A stretch of 64,000 nucleotides of DNA from Phymatolithon calcareum (taxonomy: Eukaryota; Rhodophyta; Florideophyceae; Hapalidiales). The stretch spans positions 2,294,001 to 2,358,000 of the forward strand of contig OZ345373.1 of assembly GCA_977006965.1 (NCBI GenBank), given 5' to 3'. The position numbers and the translations under genes are program-made. The notes under the pieces were generated by a model. That model searched no databases. It had not been told where the DNA came from and was given only the letters and a program-made list of their open reading frames with translations. Positions 34,525-44,307 of this stretch are shown here, piece after piece; position 1 is the stretch's first letter; each line of letters opens with the position of its first letter.

Positions 34525-36560
34525 GTTTTTAGACAAGTTTATTTATAAAAGCCCCACAGTCATACGAATATACGGGAAAGGCATCCTCAGGTGCTACCCA
34601 CAATAGGGCGGCTCTTCTCTTATGTCTGGTACACCATCTGAGCCCCTTGCATGTACTCCATTGTTTTTGATAACTCTTGCTAAATGTTTCCGAAGCGCCG
34701 CCTCTTCTTTCGGTGCCGGCCTTCTTCATTCTGCGTACTCTCGATCATTTTTTCCCCGATGAGCAAAAGGTCACTTAGTGCCTTCTCGGCTATCGCTCTG
34801 TCTTCTTGTTTGAGTTCATAGTCTTCACTACAAAGAACTGTACTACGATACTACACGTGTGAGCAGACTGCTGCAATTGCAAAGTTGCGTTCCAGAGTTT
34901 CCATGTGCTGTCTGACTTTGATTCTGACTCCAAAAATCGTAGAAGAGCTATGTGTGAGAGATTCTTAGCTATACTCAAATTTCTGAACAATGAGAAGCCG
35001 TTGCAGAACAGCGTTAGGCGCTCATCTACAGTGTGAGAGATTTCCGCAATAATGAATGAAAGAATGGCACCTTGGATTCGACATAGGAGACGGAGTCTAT
35101 CCGTCTTTCCTCGTGCCAATGGCCAGAAGACTTGTCTGAAAAACGTTTGTTCAACTTCCTTGACGGCGTTCTGAATATTTGCTGTCCCCGGTGCTAGGTG
35201 CATAGCGTACTACCAACGCGGCTGGATAATCAATACCAACTCCTTTGTTGTACACTCGAAGTGCAGAGTGGTCTTTGCCTTCTTAAGGCGCTGTAACACC
35301 TGCATGTCTGTAACTCCATGAGATCCTAGGTACACTCCGAGGTTAGTGACCTCCGGTACATGTCCGAGGGTCTTATTTGCTACTTGACGGTCACGGCCGA
35401 CGTCTCTTCCGATTCAAGTATCTCGCTTTTTCCTTGCTGCGTGTTCCGTGTCGTCCCGCGCTCTTGGGCCCAATGAGTGGCTCTGTCTCGCAGCCCCTAC
35501 AGAGCGGACGGTAATTTCGCTAGGAGAATTACTTCTTACATGAAATGACCTCAGCTCAAGCTCTGGGCACTGCTCCTATACGTTCCGCGAACGCATCCAT
35601 TAAGGTTTTGTATATACTTGGACTGAGAGGGGATACCTGTGGTAATCCACTGTCCACTAAAATCTATTTCTTGTCCGCATCACCGATGGTTGAGAACTAG
35701 GACTGTGTCATGAATTCTCTTTCTTAGCGCATAACTGTGGTGGTAGTAGTTGTCTCTTTCGGGTCACCAAATGTGTTCTCAGTGTCGCAAATTCGAGGTC
35801 TGGAATAATCGCTGTCGAGAAGACAAGAAACAACGGGTCTCAAGTGGCTCCGTCACGCACACTGCCGCCTGTTTCTCATAGCAAGACAGTAAATTCGGAG
35901 ACATTCTAACTGGCTCTGGATGAGCGCCGCTGCATACTCCAGCGCTGAAGACCAGATTCGGAATGGTATAAATGCGACAGCACCCGAACACAGCATTGTG
36001 TCGGAAGGCAGTCGGAATAAGAATCACCAAGTCTTGGTCGGCTCAGTGCTCGTTCCGGGAGCACACGGAGAGAAGTGGCTGGTGTAGGTGTCTAGCCCTG
36101 CCCGGTCCCCGTTTGGGAAACCAGCGGTCTGTGTGAAGACATTCTTGAACAGCACGTGGACCTTCGCGAGGCTCTTCAATGTTGAGCGCGCGAAAGGTAA
36201 TAAACTCTCTTTTGTTCTGAACTGTTAATTGCCGTTTTGCGACACTCGGGACCATGTCATACGCAGACTTGAGGTCCAGTACTGCTACGCACCGTTGTTG
36301 ACCTTTCAATAGCTCCGTGGATCTTAGGATGGCGAGTTCTGTACTTTTTCCTTTACAAACTCGAGTTCAAACCAGCGGTTGGAGAAAACCTTGTGAAGCA
36401 TACTGTCAATTGCATTTACAATATCTATCCTTGCATGAATAGGCAGGAGGCGATAGTTCCCAAACTCTTCGTGAGGCCAATTCTTGTGTATGGGCGCCAG
36501 CGGGGTCTTCTACCAGTACAATGGCATGTCAGCACACCCACAGAGGCTTCCCATTCATTC
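34525..36560 (-). mobile_element. LINE family B copy: RT, C-terminal module and 3' tail, with a nested TIR element
   Basis: On the minus strand, in degenerate frames: EEFGNYRLLPIHARIDIVNA (about 36460-36400), CVAVLDLKSAYDMVP (RT motif A, about 36290-36250), then after a 462-bp insertion GLPQVSPLSPSIYKTLMDAF (RT motif B region, about 35650), WAQERGTTRNTQQGKSEILE (about 35490), YAMHLAPGTANI...FFRQVFWPLARG (35203 onward) and a tail reading CTGTGGGGCTTTTATAAATAAACTT (about 34530). Order and motifs are those of a non-LTR reverse transcriptase. Stops and frameshifts make it inactive. Confidence 0.82.
35783..36244 (-). mobile_element. 462-bp TIR element inserted in the LINE RT
   Basis: The ends are TGTCGCAAAACGG (minus strand, 36244) and the inverted CGAATTTGCGACA (35783). 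Flanks CTCAG and CTCGG could be a 5-bp target duplication that has mutated. Its removal brings RT motif A and motif B regions to a normal distance. The same ends occur in the 4303-bp unit and at 38171. Confidence 0.7.
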
Positions 36561-36607
36561 ATGATTCGAGGGCCATAATTATTTCCGTTCTAATAAGATT
36601 TTTTAAT

Positions 36608-36735
36608 GAATGCTTATTCCCCTATGGGGCTAACAAGCAGTGCTTCTATTTTTACATCTACTTAGATTACGGCAGGGTGTTAATCCTGCTAGCAAATTGT
36701 AAGCACTCTTCTTCTCTGCCTGCCGCTCGTAGTTT
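36608..36735 (+). repeat. Dispersed repeat, second copy of 28735-28830
   Basis: See the entry at 28735. This copy is longer on its right side (AGCACTCTTCTTCTCTGCC). Confidence 0.75.
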
Positions 36736-36953
36736 AGAAAAATTTCTTAACATTTAAATTAAGAACATAACAAATAACAATTGCTTCCATTGTATCCTAT
36801 CGCTACCGAGTTTAACTGCGGCTTTCACGTCTAGTCCAGGTACGTCATCATAAATTTTTTCTGGCGTTGGTCTAACGCATTGTTGCAGTACCTGGCGGAC
36901 CAGGCGCCGCTCGACCATACTAAGAATATGTCTAAGCCAGTTCCATCGTTGGT

Positions 36954-38011
36954 GGGGGATATATATTGATTTTATTTTAAAAGCTCCCAAAGCCTCAAGT
37001 TGAGTAACAGGGCAGCTTCTCGATGTTTTCGATACTCATCTCTCTACTCTCCTTCTAATATCTCCTTAATCCGAATTTCTCTCCCTGTCAGGGCCCGAGT
37101 AAGTCTTTTGCATTCATATTCCGTTTCTTGATCCATCTTCATAGTCCGTAGTATACGTTGCAACACGATAAGCTCCACCACAGCACCAGCCCCAAAGTAT
37201 TTCGCCAGAATGGACTTTCTCCACAGAGGAACTCTGTTGAAAATAACTCGCAGGCATCTCAACCGCACAGTTCTGTCCCTTATATATAGCACTCCTGGTA
37301 GGTCGGTCGGTACGTCGATCGGGATTTTAACTGTCCGACCCTCTTCTTCCAACGACCAGACTCTGACTGTTGCTTGTAGGCGTTGCTTTTTTGACACCAT
37401 ACCTTCTTCCGCTTGTTTCAGAGCTTCTTTAAGGTATTCCTCTTCCCCCAGATACCCAATGTCCTTTGATACTTCTTCCAGGTCATCTTCTTTTCCCTGA
37501 TATTCTTCTGAAAGCTCCAGGGACTTCCTCCGTCTTACCAAGCTTAAGGCGAACCTTTCAGCCTGGTGCATTCTCCTCATCTGTGGGCTGGCGAGACGGC
37601 AGAGCACTCGCATCCTCTCCCTTCGATACTCGGCATATTTTCCGAAAACGTATCTGTAGAAAAGACCTTCTGCTGCTTCAATTGCCGATAGTAGTCGTTT
37701 CGTGATCGGTGTCAGGTGGATGGCATACTCCCATTTGGGGAGAATCAACGACTTGAAAATCCTGATGCACGTGGTTGGTTGGAGTCCTCTGACGTTCAGG
37801 CCAATTTGTCGGAGTTTGTGTATGCATCCCACCGCATTCCGAACTCTTGAGATTGCTGTATCGTCGGTGACTCCATTGTTGTTCAAACTGATCCCCAGGT
37901 ATGACAGTCTCCAGGCCTGGTGCAGCTCTTTTCCTGCAAGAAAGAATTTCTTCTTTGGGAGTCCTTTGTACTTAAGGACCTCGCTCTTTCCTGGCTTCGT
38001 GTTCCATTTCA
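36954..38011 (-). mobile_element. LINE family A, 5'-truncated, inserted in the family E LINE
   Basis: It is flanked by identical 13-bp target duplications, TTCCATCGTTGGT at 36941-36953 and 38012-38024. The minus strand starts inside the RT (KPGKSEVL), is open for 322 codons and ends GGGAGCTTTTAAAATAAAAT...TATATATCCCCC. The 3' end is thus a short A/T tail finished by a C-run and not poly(A). Confidence 0.93.
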
Positions 38012-38012
38012 T
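37044..38012 (-). CDS. C-terminal 322 aa of a LINE family A reverse transcriptase
   Basis: The only long intact family A frame in the window. Residues 1-110 are the end of the RT (MKWNTKPGKSEVL, LSYLGISLNNNG, RIFKSLILPKWEYAIHL). They are followed by a basic region (RRERMRVLCRL...RMHQAERFALSLVRRRK), an acidic helical stretch (EEYQGKEDDLEEVSKDIGYL), and a conserved module, IPI...LPGVLYIRDRTVRLRCLRVIFNRVPLWRKS...AVVELIVLQRIL, ending EIRIKEILEGE. The polymerase active-site motifs are missing through 5' truncation, so it is not an active enzyme. Its first codon uses the last base of the target duplication. Confidence 0.85.
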   Translation of the reverse strand: MKWNTKPGKSEVLKYKGLPKKKFFLAGKELHQAWRLSYLGISLNNNGVTDDTAISRVRNAVGCIHKLRQIGLNVRGLQPTTCIRIFKSLILPKWEYAIHLTPITKRLLSAIEAAEGLFYRYVFGKYAEYRRERMRVLCRLASPQMRRMHQAERFALSLVRRRKSLELSEEYQGKEDDLEEVSKDIGYLGEEEYLKEALKQAEEGMVSKKQRLQATVRVWSLEEEGRTVKIPIDVPTDLPGVLYIRDRTVRLRCLRVIFNRVPLWRKSILAKYFGAGAVVELIVLQRILRTMKMDQETEYECKRLTRALTGREIRIKEILEGE

Positions 38013-38170
38013 TCCATCGTTGGTCTCTGGCCCGCATTACACCGTCGATGGTGCTGTCGGCTATAGGTCTCTCCGTTATTCTCGATAGCATCTTAGCACC
38101 TGTTAACTTGAGTTTCTTCCACACTGGGTCTGTCAGCTTCCATGATTCACAGTCGTATAGGAGGGTTGAT

Positions 38171-38540
38171 TGTCGCAAAACCCAATGAATAGTTTAGAAT
38201 AAAAAGAAGAGTTTATTGCCTTTCAGGCACTCAGCATTGTAGAACCTCGCGAAGGTCCGCGCGCTGTTCAAGAATGTCGTTGCATACTAGTTAGTCGTGG
38301 TTATCCGCTATGACCTCTGGCTTCCCAAAACGGGGACCGGACATGACGAGACGCCTACACCGGCCACTTCTCTCCGTGCGCTCGCGAAGGAGCAATGAGC
38401 TAGCAAAACTTGTTCATTCTCCTTCCGACTGCCTTCGGACTCAACGTGGTGCTCGAGTGCTGTCGCATTTGTTCCATTCCGAATGCGCGAAGGAAATCTG
38501 TCTCTGAATTTCGCCAAACGATCATGCGGACACGTGACTG
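38171..38540 (+). mobile_element. TIR element, diverged copy
   Basis: It starts TGTCGCAAAAC and follows the 462-bp element of 35783-36244 through GAAGAGTTTATTGCC, ACCTCGCGAAGGTCC, CGGCCACTTCTCTCCGTG and GTGCTGTCGCATTTG. The far terminus is unclear (GAATTTCGCC near 38507). Confidence 0.7.
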
Positions 38541-38574
38541 TCTGTGAGAGTTCTGTGTCGACTAGAACCACCAG

Positions 38575-39745
38575 GCATGAGGAGAAGACATCAAACAGAA
38601 AGGTTTTTCTGCGAGTCTAGTGAGACAAAAGAAGCGCCTCGATGAGGCAGATGAGTATTCTGGGAGAGATGAAGACATTAAGGCGGCAACCAAGGACATA
38701 GCGTTCCTCAAGAAATATGAAGATCTGCAGCAAGCTCTCGATAAAGCGGAGGAGGGCTCAGTCTCAAAGAAAGGGCGACGAAATAGAATAATTGAGTTAT
38801 GGGCAAAGGAAGAAGAGGGCAGATCGCTCGAGATACCAACTGATTCGAATAATCTACCGGTGGTTCTCCGCGAAAGAGAAAGGTCGACACCGTTGCGATG
38901 CCTACGGCTGATATTCAACAGAGCACCTCTTTGGAGAAAATCAGTACTAGGTGCATACTTTGGCATCACAGCCGTGATTGAGCTGGTCGCGCTCCAATGC
39001 ATTCTATCTTCATCCAAGAAAAGGAAGCAATGAAGGATATTGAATATCTCAAGATGTATGAAGACTTGCGACAAGCCCTTCAGAAAGCCCAGGAGGGATC
39101 TGTCACGAAGAAGAGGAGGAGAGAAGAAACAATTAAGGTATGGGAAAAGGAAGAAGAAGGCAGGTCAATGAAGATTCCTATTGAAGGCAAGCTACCAGGG
39201 ATCCTTTACATAGGAGAAAGAACAACACGTTTAAGGTGCCTAAGGTTGACATTCAACCGAGCACCCCTTTGGAGGAAATCAGTGTTGGGTGCGTACTGTG
39301 GGATTACCGCGGTGGTCGAACTAGTCGCCTTACAACGTACTCTAGCGTCATCGAAGATGAGTACAGAAATTGAGTTTGAGTGCAAGAGACTTACCGGAGC
39401 TCTTGTTGGGAGAGAAGTACGAATCAAGAACGTTTTGAGCAGCCAGATGACTATAGCGTAGAGATTATGCAAGAGCTGCCCCGTTACTCCAAGGTGAGGC
39501 TTTGGGAGCTCTCAAAAATAAAATCATCAAATATCCCCCCCCTCTTCATCCAAGATTAGTCCTGAAATTGAATATGAATGTAAGGGACTCACTAGAGCAC
39601 TTGTTGGGAGATAAATACGAATCAAGGATATACTGAATAGTCAAACTACGTTAGCTTAGAAAATCGTGCCAAAGCGGCCCTGTTATTCTTGAATGGAGGC
39701 CTTGGGAGCTTTTAAAATAAATCAACACATATCCCCAGTATTATC
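38575..39745 (+). mobile_element. LINE family A copy, host of a second family A insertion
   Basis: From RRRHQ(T)ERF, after a frameshift, LVRQKKRLDEADEYSG...RCLRLIFNRAPLWRKSVLGAYFGITAVIELVALQCILSSSK to 39006. It resumes after the nested element as PEIEYECKGLTRALVG (39556 on) and the tail GGGAGCTTTTAAAATAAATCAACACATATCCCC ending at about 39744. The coding part carries a few stops. Confidence 0.88.
39020..39542 (+). mobile_element. LINE family A copy nested inside another family A copy
   Basis: Identical 13-bp target duplications, TCTTCATCCAAGA, lie at 39007-39019 and 39543-39555. The insert encodes EAMKDIEYLKMYEDLRQALQK through RCLRLTFNRAPLWRKS to EVRIKNVL. It ends GGGAGCTCTCAAAAATAAAATCATCAAATATCCCCCCCC. 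Confidence 0.93.
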
Positions 39746-40030
39746 CGTCATTACAAGAATGTAAACGACTGCCTTAAAGCGTAAATGGTGAACAGGTCTT
39801 TCAGCAAGTAGGCGTTAGTCCGCTGATTGATTGAACTGCATTTTCACTATGCCCAACACAGCCACATTTAGAAAGCCAACGCAAAAACTAAAGAGGTGAT
39901 ATTAACTCTTTTGTTCCGTGAAAACAACTTTTTCTTTAAACAATGTTCAGCAACGCCTTTCCTTTGGCGCGCCCGTCCCTACCCCAAAAGTAGAACTATC
40001 ATTTTTTTCCAATTCATCTACATATCTGCA
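39746..40030. other. No gene or known repeat seen
   Basis: Short AT-rich interval between LINE copies. Confidence 0.4.
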
Positions 40031-40620
40031 GGTAGGTTTTTTTTGAATTTTGAATTTATTAAACGCCCTCAGAAACACTCATAAGAATGTAAGGGAGATG
40101 CGTTTCAGATGCTACTACCTTGGTAGCTCCGTTAAAGCCCGCAAAAGCTCGTTGCTATCGTCGTAGCCCTAGCTGCAAAAACCCTCCTCCAGAGAAGGTG
40201 GAGGGAAAAGCTTAGAGTCCACTTGTCCTGTTCGTAGGAATCTCAGCGTCGCCGTTCTATTTTGTCTTGGTCTATTCCATGTCGTCATAAAAGACGATTG
40301 TGAGGAATAGTACTTTGTCAAGTGCCTTTTCAGTCTCACTAGTCTCCTCTTCTGTTAGTCGATATATTTGAAGGTACACTTCGAGCTTGTTCATGAGAGT
40401 TGGTACGATTTCACCGAATTTGTCTTCCAGAAGTGTGGTACTCAATGGGGGAAAACGTCCGAATGCCCATTTAATCGCCAATTGGCGGTGACATGCTTTC
40501 GGTAGTCTGATGATGGCGGGAGTAGACCCGGGAATATCATAAGGAATATTCCTCTTTCTGCTCTCCTCCAAGCCTTCTCCTTCGTCTTTAAAGAGCAGGT
40601 CCCTCAACGATTTTGCTGGA
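40030..40620 (-). mobile_element. LINE family B 3' end
   Basis: A 111-codon minus-strand frame (40272-40607) holds IPYDIPGSTPAIIRLPKACHR, LAIKWAFGRFPPLSTTLLEDKFGE and LTEEETSETEKALDKVLF. Its 3' region (GTTTTTGCAGCTAGGGC, AATAAATTCAAAATTC) is shared with the fragment at 53340-53780 and in part with 46200-46300. Confidence 0.75.
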
Positions 40621-40689
40621 ACTCGCTGCTTAAGATAGGTTAGTGCCGTCTCGAATAGGTCGTGATGTCGTCGGGTCCACTGTAACTCG

Positions 40690-40860
40690 GACTGGATTAC
40701 GACCTACTTCTCGGTGGCGAGTTTATTATAGATCAGATTCGGATCGGATCAGCAGTCTGCCAGTTTTTCCCAAACGGATCGGACTGAGTTTTACATTTTT
40801 CCGGACTGTAACTGGATCGGACTTAATTGCGGACTGTAACTGGATAAGTTCGGATCTCCA
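40690..40860. repeat. Simple-like repeats of CGGACTGTAACTGGATCGG
   Basis: Variants of GGATCGGA and CGGACTGTAACTGGAT recur several times, with no coding sense. Confidence 0.6.
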
Positions 40861-40978
40861 GGAGAAGAAATTTGGCTCACGATTTGAAACCTGATTAAAG
40901 AATATGTCAAAATTTATGCCAAGTATAGTTGCTACTCAGGCACGTATAAGTATTCCCGATTCCTATATACACATACGA

Positions 40979-41595
40979 CTTGTTTTTGTAGACGCGAGAA
41001 AGCACGCAGTTTTGAAACGTACAAGTTGGTTGCCAATTGAAGTTCCCACACAAAATACAAAAATGACTCTTTCACTGGACCACTACGGACAGAAATGATA
41101 ACAAGGCGGTCCACGCCCAGACTGTTGCAATTTTCTGTTCACGTTTACAAAATATTGGAAAAAACTAACTTATTTTGTTCTTACCTCCGAATAAAATTTA
41201 AGTTAGAAAAAACTTATTTTTTCCTCTTCCCCTGCTCAAATTCTTTAGAAAATATAAAAAAATTTCCTCTCCGAGGAATAATGTAGCGACGTACACCCTA
41301 TAAAATCCTCTTCACATCAAAATAAACAATCGAATTTAAGCTTCCAACTTATTTTTCCCGCATCAGGTTTTATAAGTTGAGGGTTGACCGGGGTTGGGAA
41401 GATCATCTGGCCAATAGAACTCAGTTTGAATGAAAGTGATAGGAGCGGAGAAAATGCTCAATGCCAGGTGAACTATTAAATATTTATCGGTCCAAGTTCA
41501 CATGAAATGTGAACTTGGACCGATCAATAAAGAAAATTTTTCTTACGTCAGCTTCGTGAACGCAGCTTGTGTTTTCTCGCGTCTACAAAAACAAG
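40979..41595. mobile_element. MITE-like element, about 617 bp, 23-bp terminal inverted repeats
   Basis: The left end CTTGTTTTTGTAGACGCGAG plus three further bases is the exact reverse complement of the right end (41573-41595). No transposase is encoded. I could not identify a target duplication. A 39-bp palindrome lies inside at 41486. Confidence 0.6.
41486..41524. repeat. Perfect 18-bp stem hairpin with 3-nt loop
   Basis: Arm ATCGGTCCAAGTTCACAT (41486-41503), loop GAA, then the exact complement (41507-41524). It is followed by AATAAAG, so in RNA it would be a very stable stem close to a polyadenylation-like signal. Confidence 0.9.
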
Positions 41596-41959
41596 GACCG
41601 ATTGCCCAACTGTGCTAATTTATTCAGAATTATATCATACAATGTAGCACAGTTTTCATTGAGAAAAGCTAAGGTTGTCGGAGACAGACCGATAGCGTCG
41701 GGGAGGTGATAGAGTCCGAACACGATGATACTATTTTTGCTCCAATTGGTGTCGGAATTTTGTTTTCGTCCCCGCGTTCATAGATCATCTTGCACCTTCC
41801 CTAAACGGTCTCCTTTTCTTACTGCCAATCTGAGCAAAATACGGAACTTCTAAATTATATACAGTACCACTTCGTTTGTAAAGTAGTTGGAAAGTGATAT
41901 TTGATGACTTATGTTGAAAGCCCAGAAATCCTCATTTTGGAGAAACATGCCCACGGAAT

Positions 41960-42440
41960 AAAACCCTTATCCACATATCAAATGATTAAAAGGGTTGCGA
42001 TCAACGACAATTGTGATTACGTCTTGATATTGGCACGCGTCCATGTTAATCCCCAAAATCTCCAATTTCGACTGGATGCTAAACCAGTTCAATTCATCTG
42101 CAGCGTATTCTCTACCACTGATATCCTGGGCATTGGAAAGGATCTTGCTTAACGTGTCTTCCAGTGTGGGCAGGTACTCTGGAACCATGTCTCCGAATCT
42201 GTGATCAAGCTGTGTCGTACATTTCGGGGGAAAGTGCCTACGTGCCCACAGGGTGGTAACTTTCCCCTGGTGCCCATTTGAGAGGTTTTAGACGGTGGCA
42301 TAACCTTAGTAGTCGAAGGATTGCTGAAATTTCTGCCGGCAGTCGAAAGGGATCTTCCGTTTCCACCAACTCTCGAGTTGCAGTCCCACATCTTAGCCTT
42401 CTTGATGGGAAGCGTTCTTCCTCGTAGAAGCCTCCTCGCG
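41960..42440 (-). mobile_element. LINE family B 3' remnant
   Basis: EDPFRLPAEISAILRLLRLCHRLKPLKWA and, further down, VPEYLPTLEDTLSKILSNAQD match the module seen in the palindrome arms and at 40272-40607. It is interrupted by stops. Confidence 0.65.
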
Positions 42441-43119
42441 GAAGCCACTAGTTGCATGTTTAACGTATCATAGACGTAGTTTCAATTGGCAAATTGTCAT
42501 ACTTCCTGCCCTGGTAGGTATGCATCTCACTGTTTTGATGTGACAGGCCGGTTGCTTGTCCAACAAGCCCTCAATTTCGCCCTCGCCTGCATACATGCAT
42601 GTTTGGGGTTGAGATTATTCTGGTAGAGCCTATTAAAAGACTCGACACTTGATCATCCTTGATCTCGCATCGATTCTGAGTTCCTGCATATCAGACACCC
42701 CTCTCAGGTGCTAAATAGACAACGAGTGCTTCAAGAAAACTCACATCCAACCAGTTATATCAGACACCGTTCGTTGCTGATAGTGTTACTCGTGCCGCGT
42801 CGCCGATTGACATGAACTGTTTTAAATTTAGGGCACACTTCATAGCTTCTCCCTTTGAGGACTATTAGTCCAGAGTTAAGCCTCAGCAACGTTGTGCAAA
42901 CGCCGAAACCCGTTCCAGGAACGCAGACACCAAGCCGAGGCACTATCCAATGTCTTTCACTGACTTGACCAGCCCTGCCTAGGTCAATATTTTAAGACCA
43001 AAGGCATTTGGCCGAGCAGAACTAGCGCGTCGTGCAAAAGTTACTGCATCCGGATGTACAGAGTTTCTGACCATTCTTTCATTCATTTTGCTTTTACAAA
43101 GTGTAGCTAACAGCGATTC

Positions 43120-43330
43120 GAGGAACTATGCTTCTTCCATTCTATCCTATCGTTAACGAGTTTGACTTCTTCTTTCACGTCTAGTCCAGGCACGTCACCA
43201 AAGATTGAGCAACGTAGAGTTTGGTGGAGAAACTAGTTGCTTCCCAAGTGCCTTCTCTGCCTCCCGCACGCCCCTTTCGGGAAGGGTCCCTTCGCAGCCA
43301 TCGAAGGTATCCTGTTCCGCGCGCGGGTGC
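43120..43330 (-). mobile_element. LINE family E tail fragment
   Basis: The minus strand reads VTCLDVKEEVKLVNDRIEWKK, parallel to the VPGLDVKAAVKLGSDRIQWKQ tail at 36754-36940. It lies inside the segmental copy of the crystallin region. Confidence 0.6.
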
Positions 43331-43541
43331 GTGCATTACAGGACAGGAATATATCAATGCACGATCCGCCTTTGCAGTACGAATTTGAAGTTTCTCGAAG
43401 ATCTTTAGTTCGTAAATAGTCGCGCGAATCCTTGCGCATGTACAATCTGTACCCGGCTTCCACACTACTATCATAAGCATCTGGCAGCACAGTCACTTCT
43501 CACCCACATACCTTTCATCTAACATTGCTCTCACCTGCAAC

Positions 43542-43859
43542 ATGGCTTTTACCAAATCCTTGCTCCCAACCCTGATTCTTCTCGTCGTAGCAATCGGACC
43601 ATCCTGTGCCCATGTGACTTTGTACGACCACAGAAACTTTAGTGGCGCTAGTAAAATATTCACGATCAACGTCGCCGACATGAATCAGTTTGCTTTCAAC
43701 GATGTACCGTCGTCGATTGTGATTAACAGTGGCACATGGCAAATCTGCGAACTACCCCACTACGGAGGACTGTGCAGTATCCATCAACCAGGATTATATT
43801 TTAATTCTAGCTCCATGCTCCTACGGGACAACAGTCTTTCTTCTCTTCGCAAGGTTTAA
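43542..43859 (+). CDS. Secreted single-domain beta/gamma-crystallin, diverged paralogue
   Basis: 105 aa. Signal peptide at residues 1-23, almost identical to that of the palindrome genes (MAFTKSLLPTLILLVVAIGPSCA). The mature part has diverged strongly (HVTLYDHRNFSGASKIF, WQICELPHYGGLCSIHQPG) but keeps the Greek-key openers and the calcium-clamp motifs NDVPSS and DNSLSS. Signal peptide and gene frame are intact, so it is probably functional. Conservation of the structural and calcium residues with change elsewhere suggests selection after duplication. No clear TATA box was seen at the expected place. Confidence 0.85.
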   Translation: MAFTKSLLPTLILLVVAIGPSCAHVTLYDHRNFSGASKIFTINVADMNQFAFNDVPSSIVINSGTWQICELPHYGGLCSIHQPGLYFNSSSMLLRDNSLSSLRKV

Positions 43860-44086
43860 TAAGACAGCTGGCCCTCGTCTTGATCTACTTTCTGTTGCGA
43901 GAAGCAATAGCAGAAGGAGAGAGGAGATAAATTTTGTGCATTCGGGAGCGTAATTCCCATTGCTTGGTGTCTTGAAATCAGTAAAGTATAGCTGTTTTCT
44001 TTGCACAGTTCTTAGAAAAGTTAATTTTTAAAAGCCCCACAGTCATACGTGCAAGGCTTCCTCAGATGCTCGACTTATCCCACACT

Positions 44087-44260
44087 TGAAAATTATACGA
44101 CTAACTCGACGGCACAGGACACTTGCAATCAAGTGGGCATACGGAATATTCCCACCGATGAGTACCTCCGTCCTTATCGAGAAGATCGGTGAGTATGCCA
44201 AAGATGCTATCGAAGACCTCGCATTCGGACTTTCGAAGGATACACTGCTAAAATAAGATG
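44087..44260 (+). mobile_element. LINE family B C-terminal fragment
   Basis: RLTRRHRTLAIKWAYGIFPPMSTSVLIEKIGEYAKDAIEDLAFGLSKD is close to the product of 52589-52921 (RRHRTVSIKWPFGMIPPMSTSTLIE). The hAT element at 44316 has landed just downstream. Confidence 0.8.
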
Positions 44261-44307
44261 GCGTCTGGACGAAGCGAACACTTGACGAACTCCTGGTTGT
44301 GTTCCAG

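Larger units (their letters stand above)
36754..38170 (-). mobile_element. LINE family E 3' end, split by a family A insertion
   Basis: The minus strand encodes LLYDCESWKLTDPVWKKL up to ARDQRWN (38170-38012), and the frame resumes beyond the inserted element as WLRHILSMVERRLVRQVL...DDVPGLDVKAAVKL...RIQWKQ (36940-36754). This is the usual C-terminal end of RTE/Jockey-like LINEs (LLYG-E-W, RWLGH-LRM, W-DDV, DR-WR). Leaving out the insertion and one 13-bp target copy restores the frame exactly. Related tails occur near 43120-43330 and near 1280-1400 of the tandem unit. Confidence 0.85.
42594..44069 (+). repeat. Diverged segmental copy of the crystallin region (33270-34585)
   Basis: A block of about 130 bp from GCATGCATGTTTGGGGTTGA to AGGTGCTAAATAGACAACGAG is almost unchanged in both places. 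The middle has indels and an insertion (43060-43290, with LINE family E tail sequence). The crystallin gene and its 3' flank, down to AAAAGCCCCACAGTCATAC, match again. It is older than the palindrome duplication. Confidence 0.88.
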
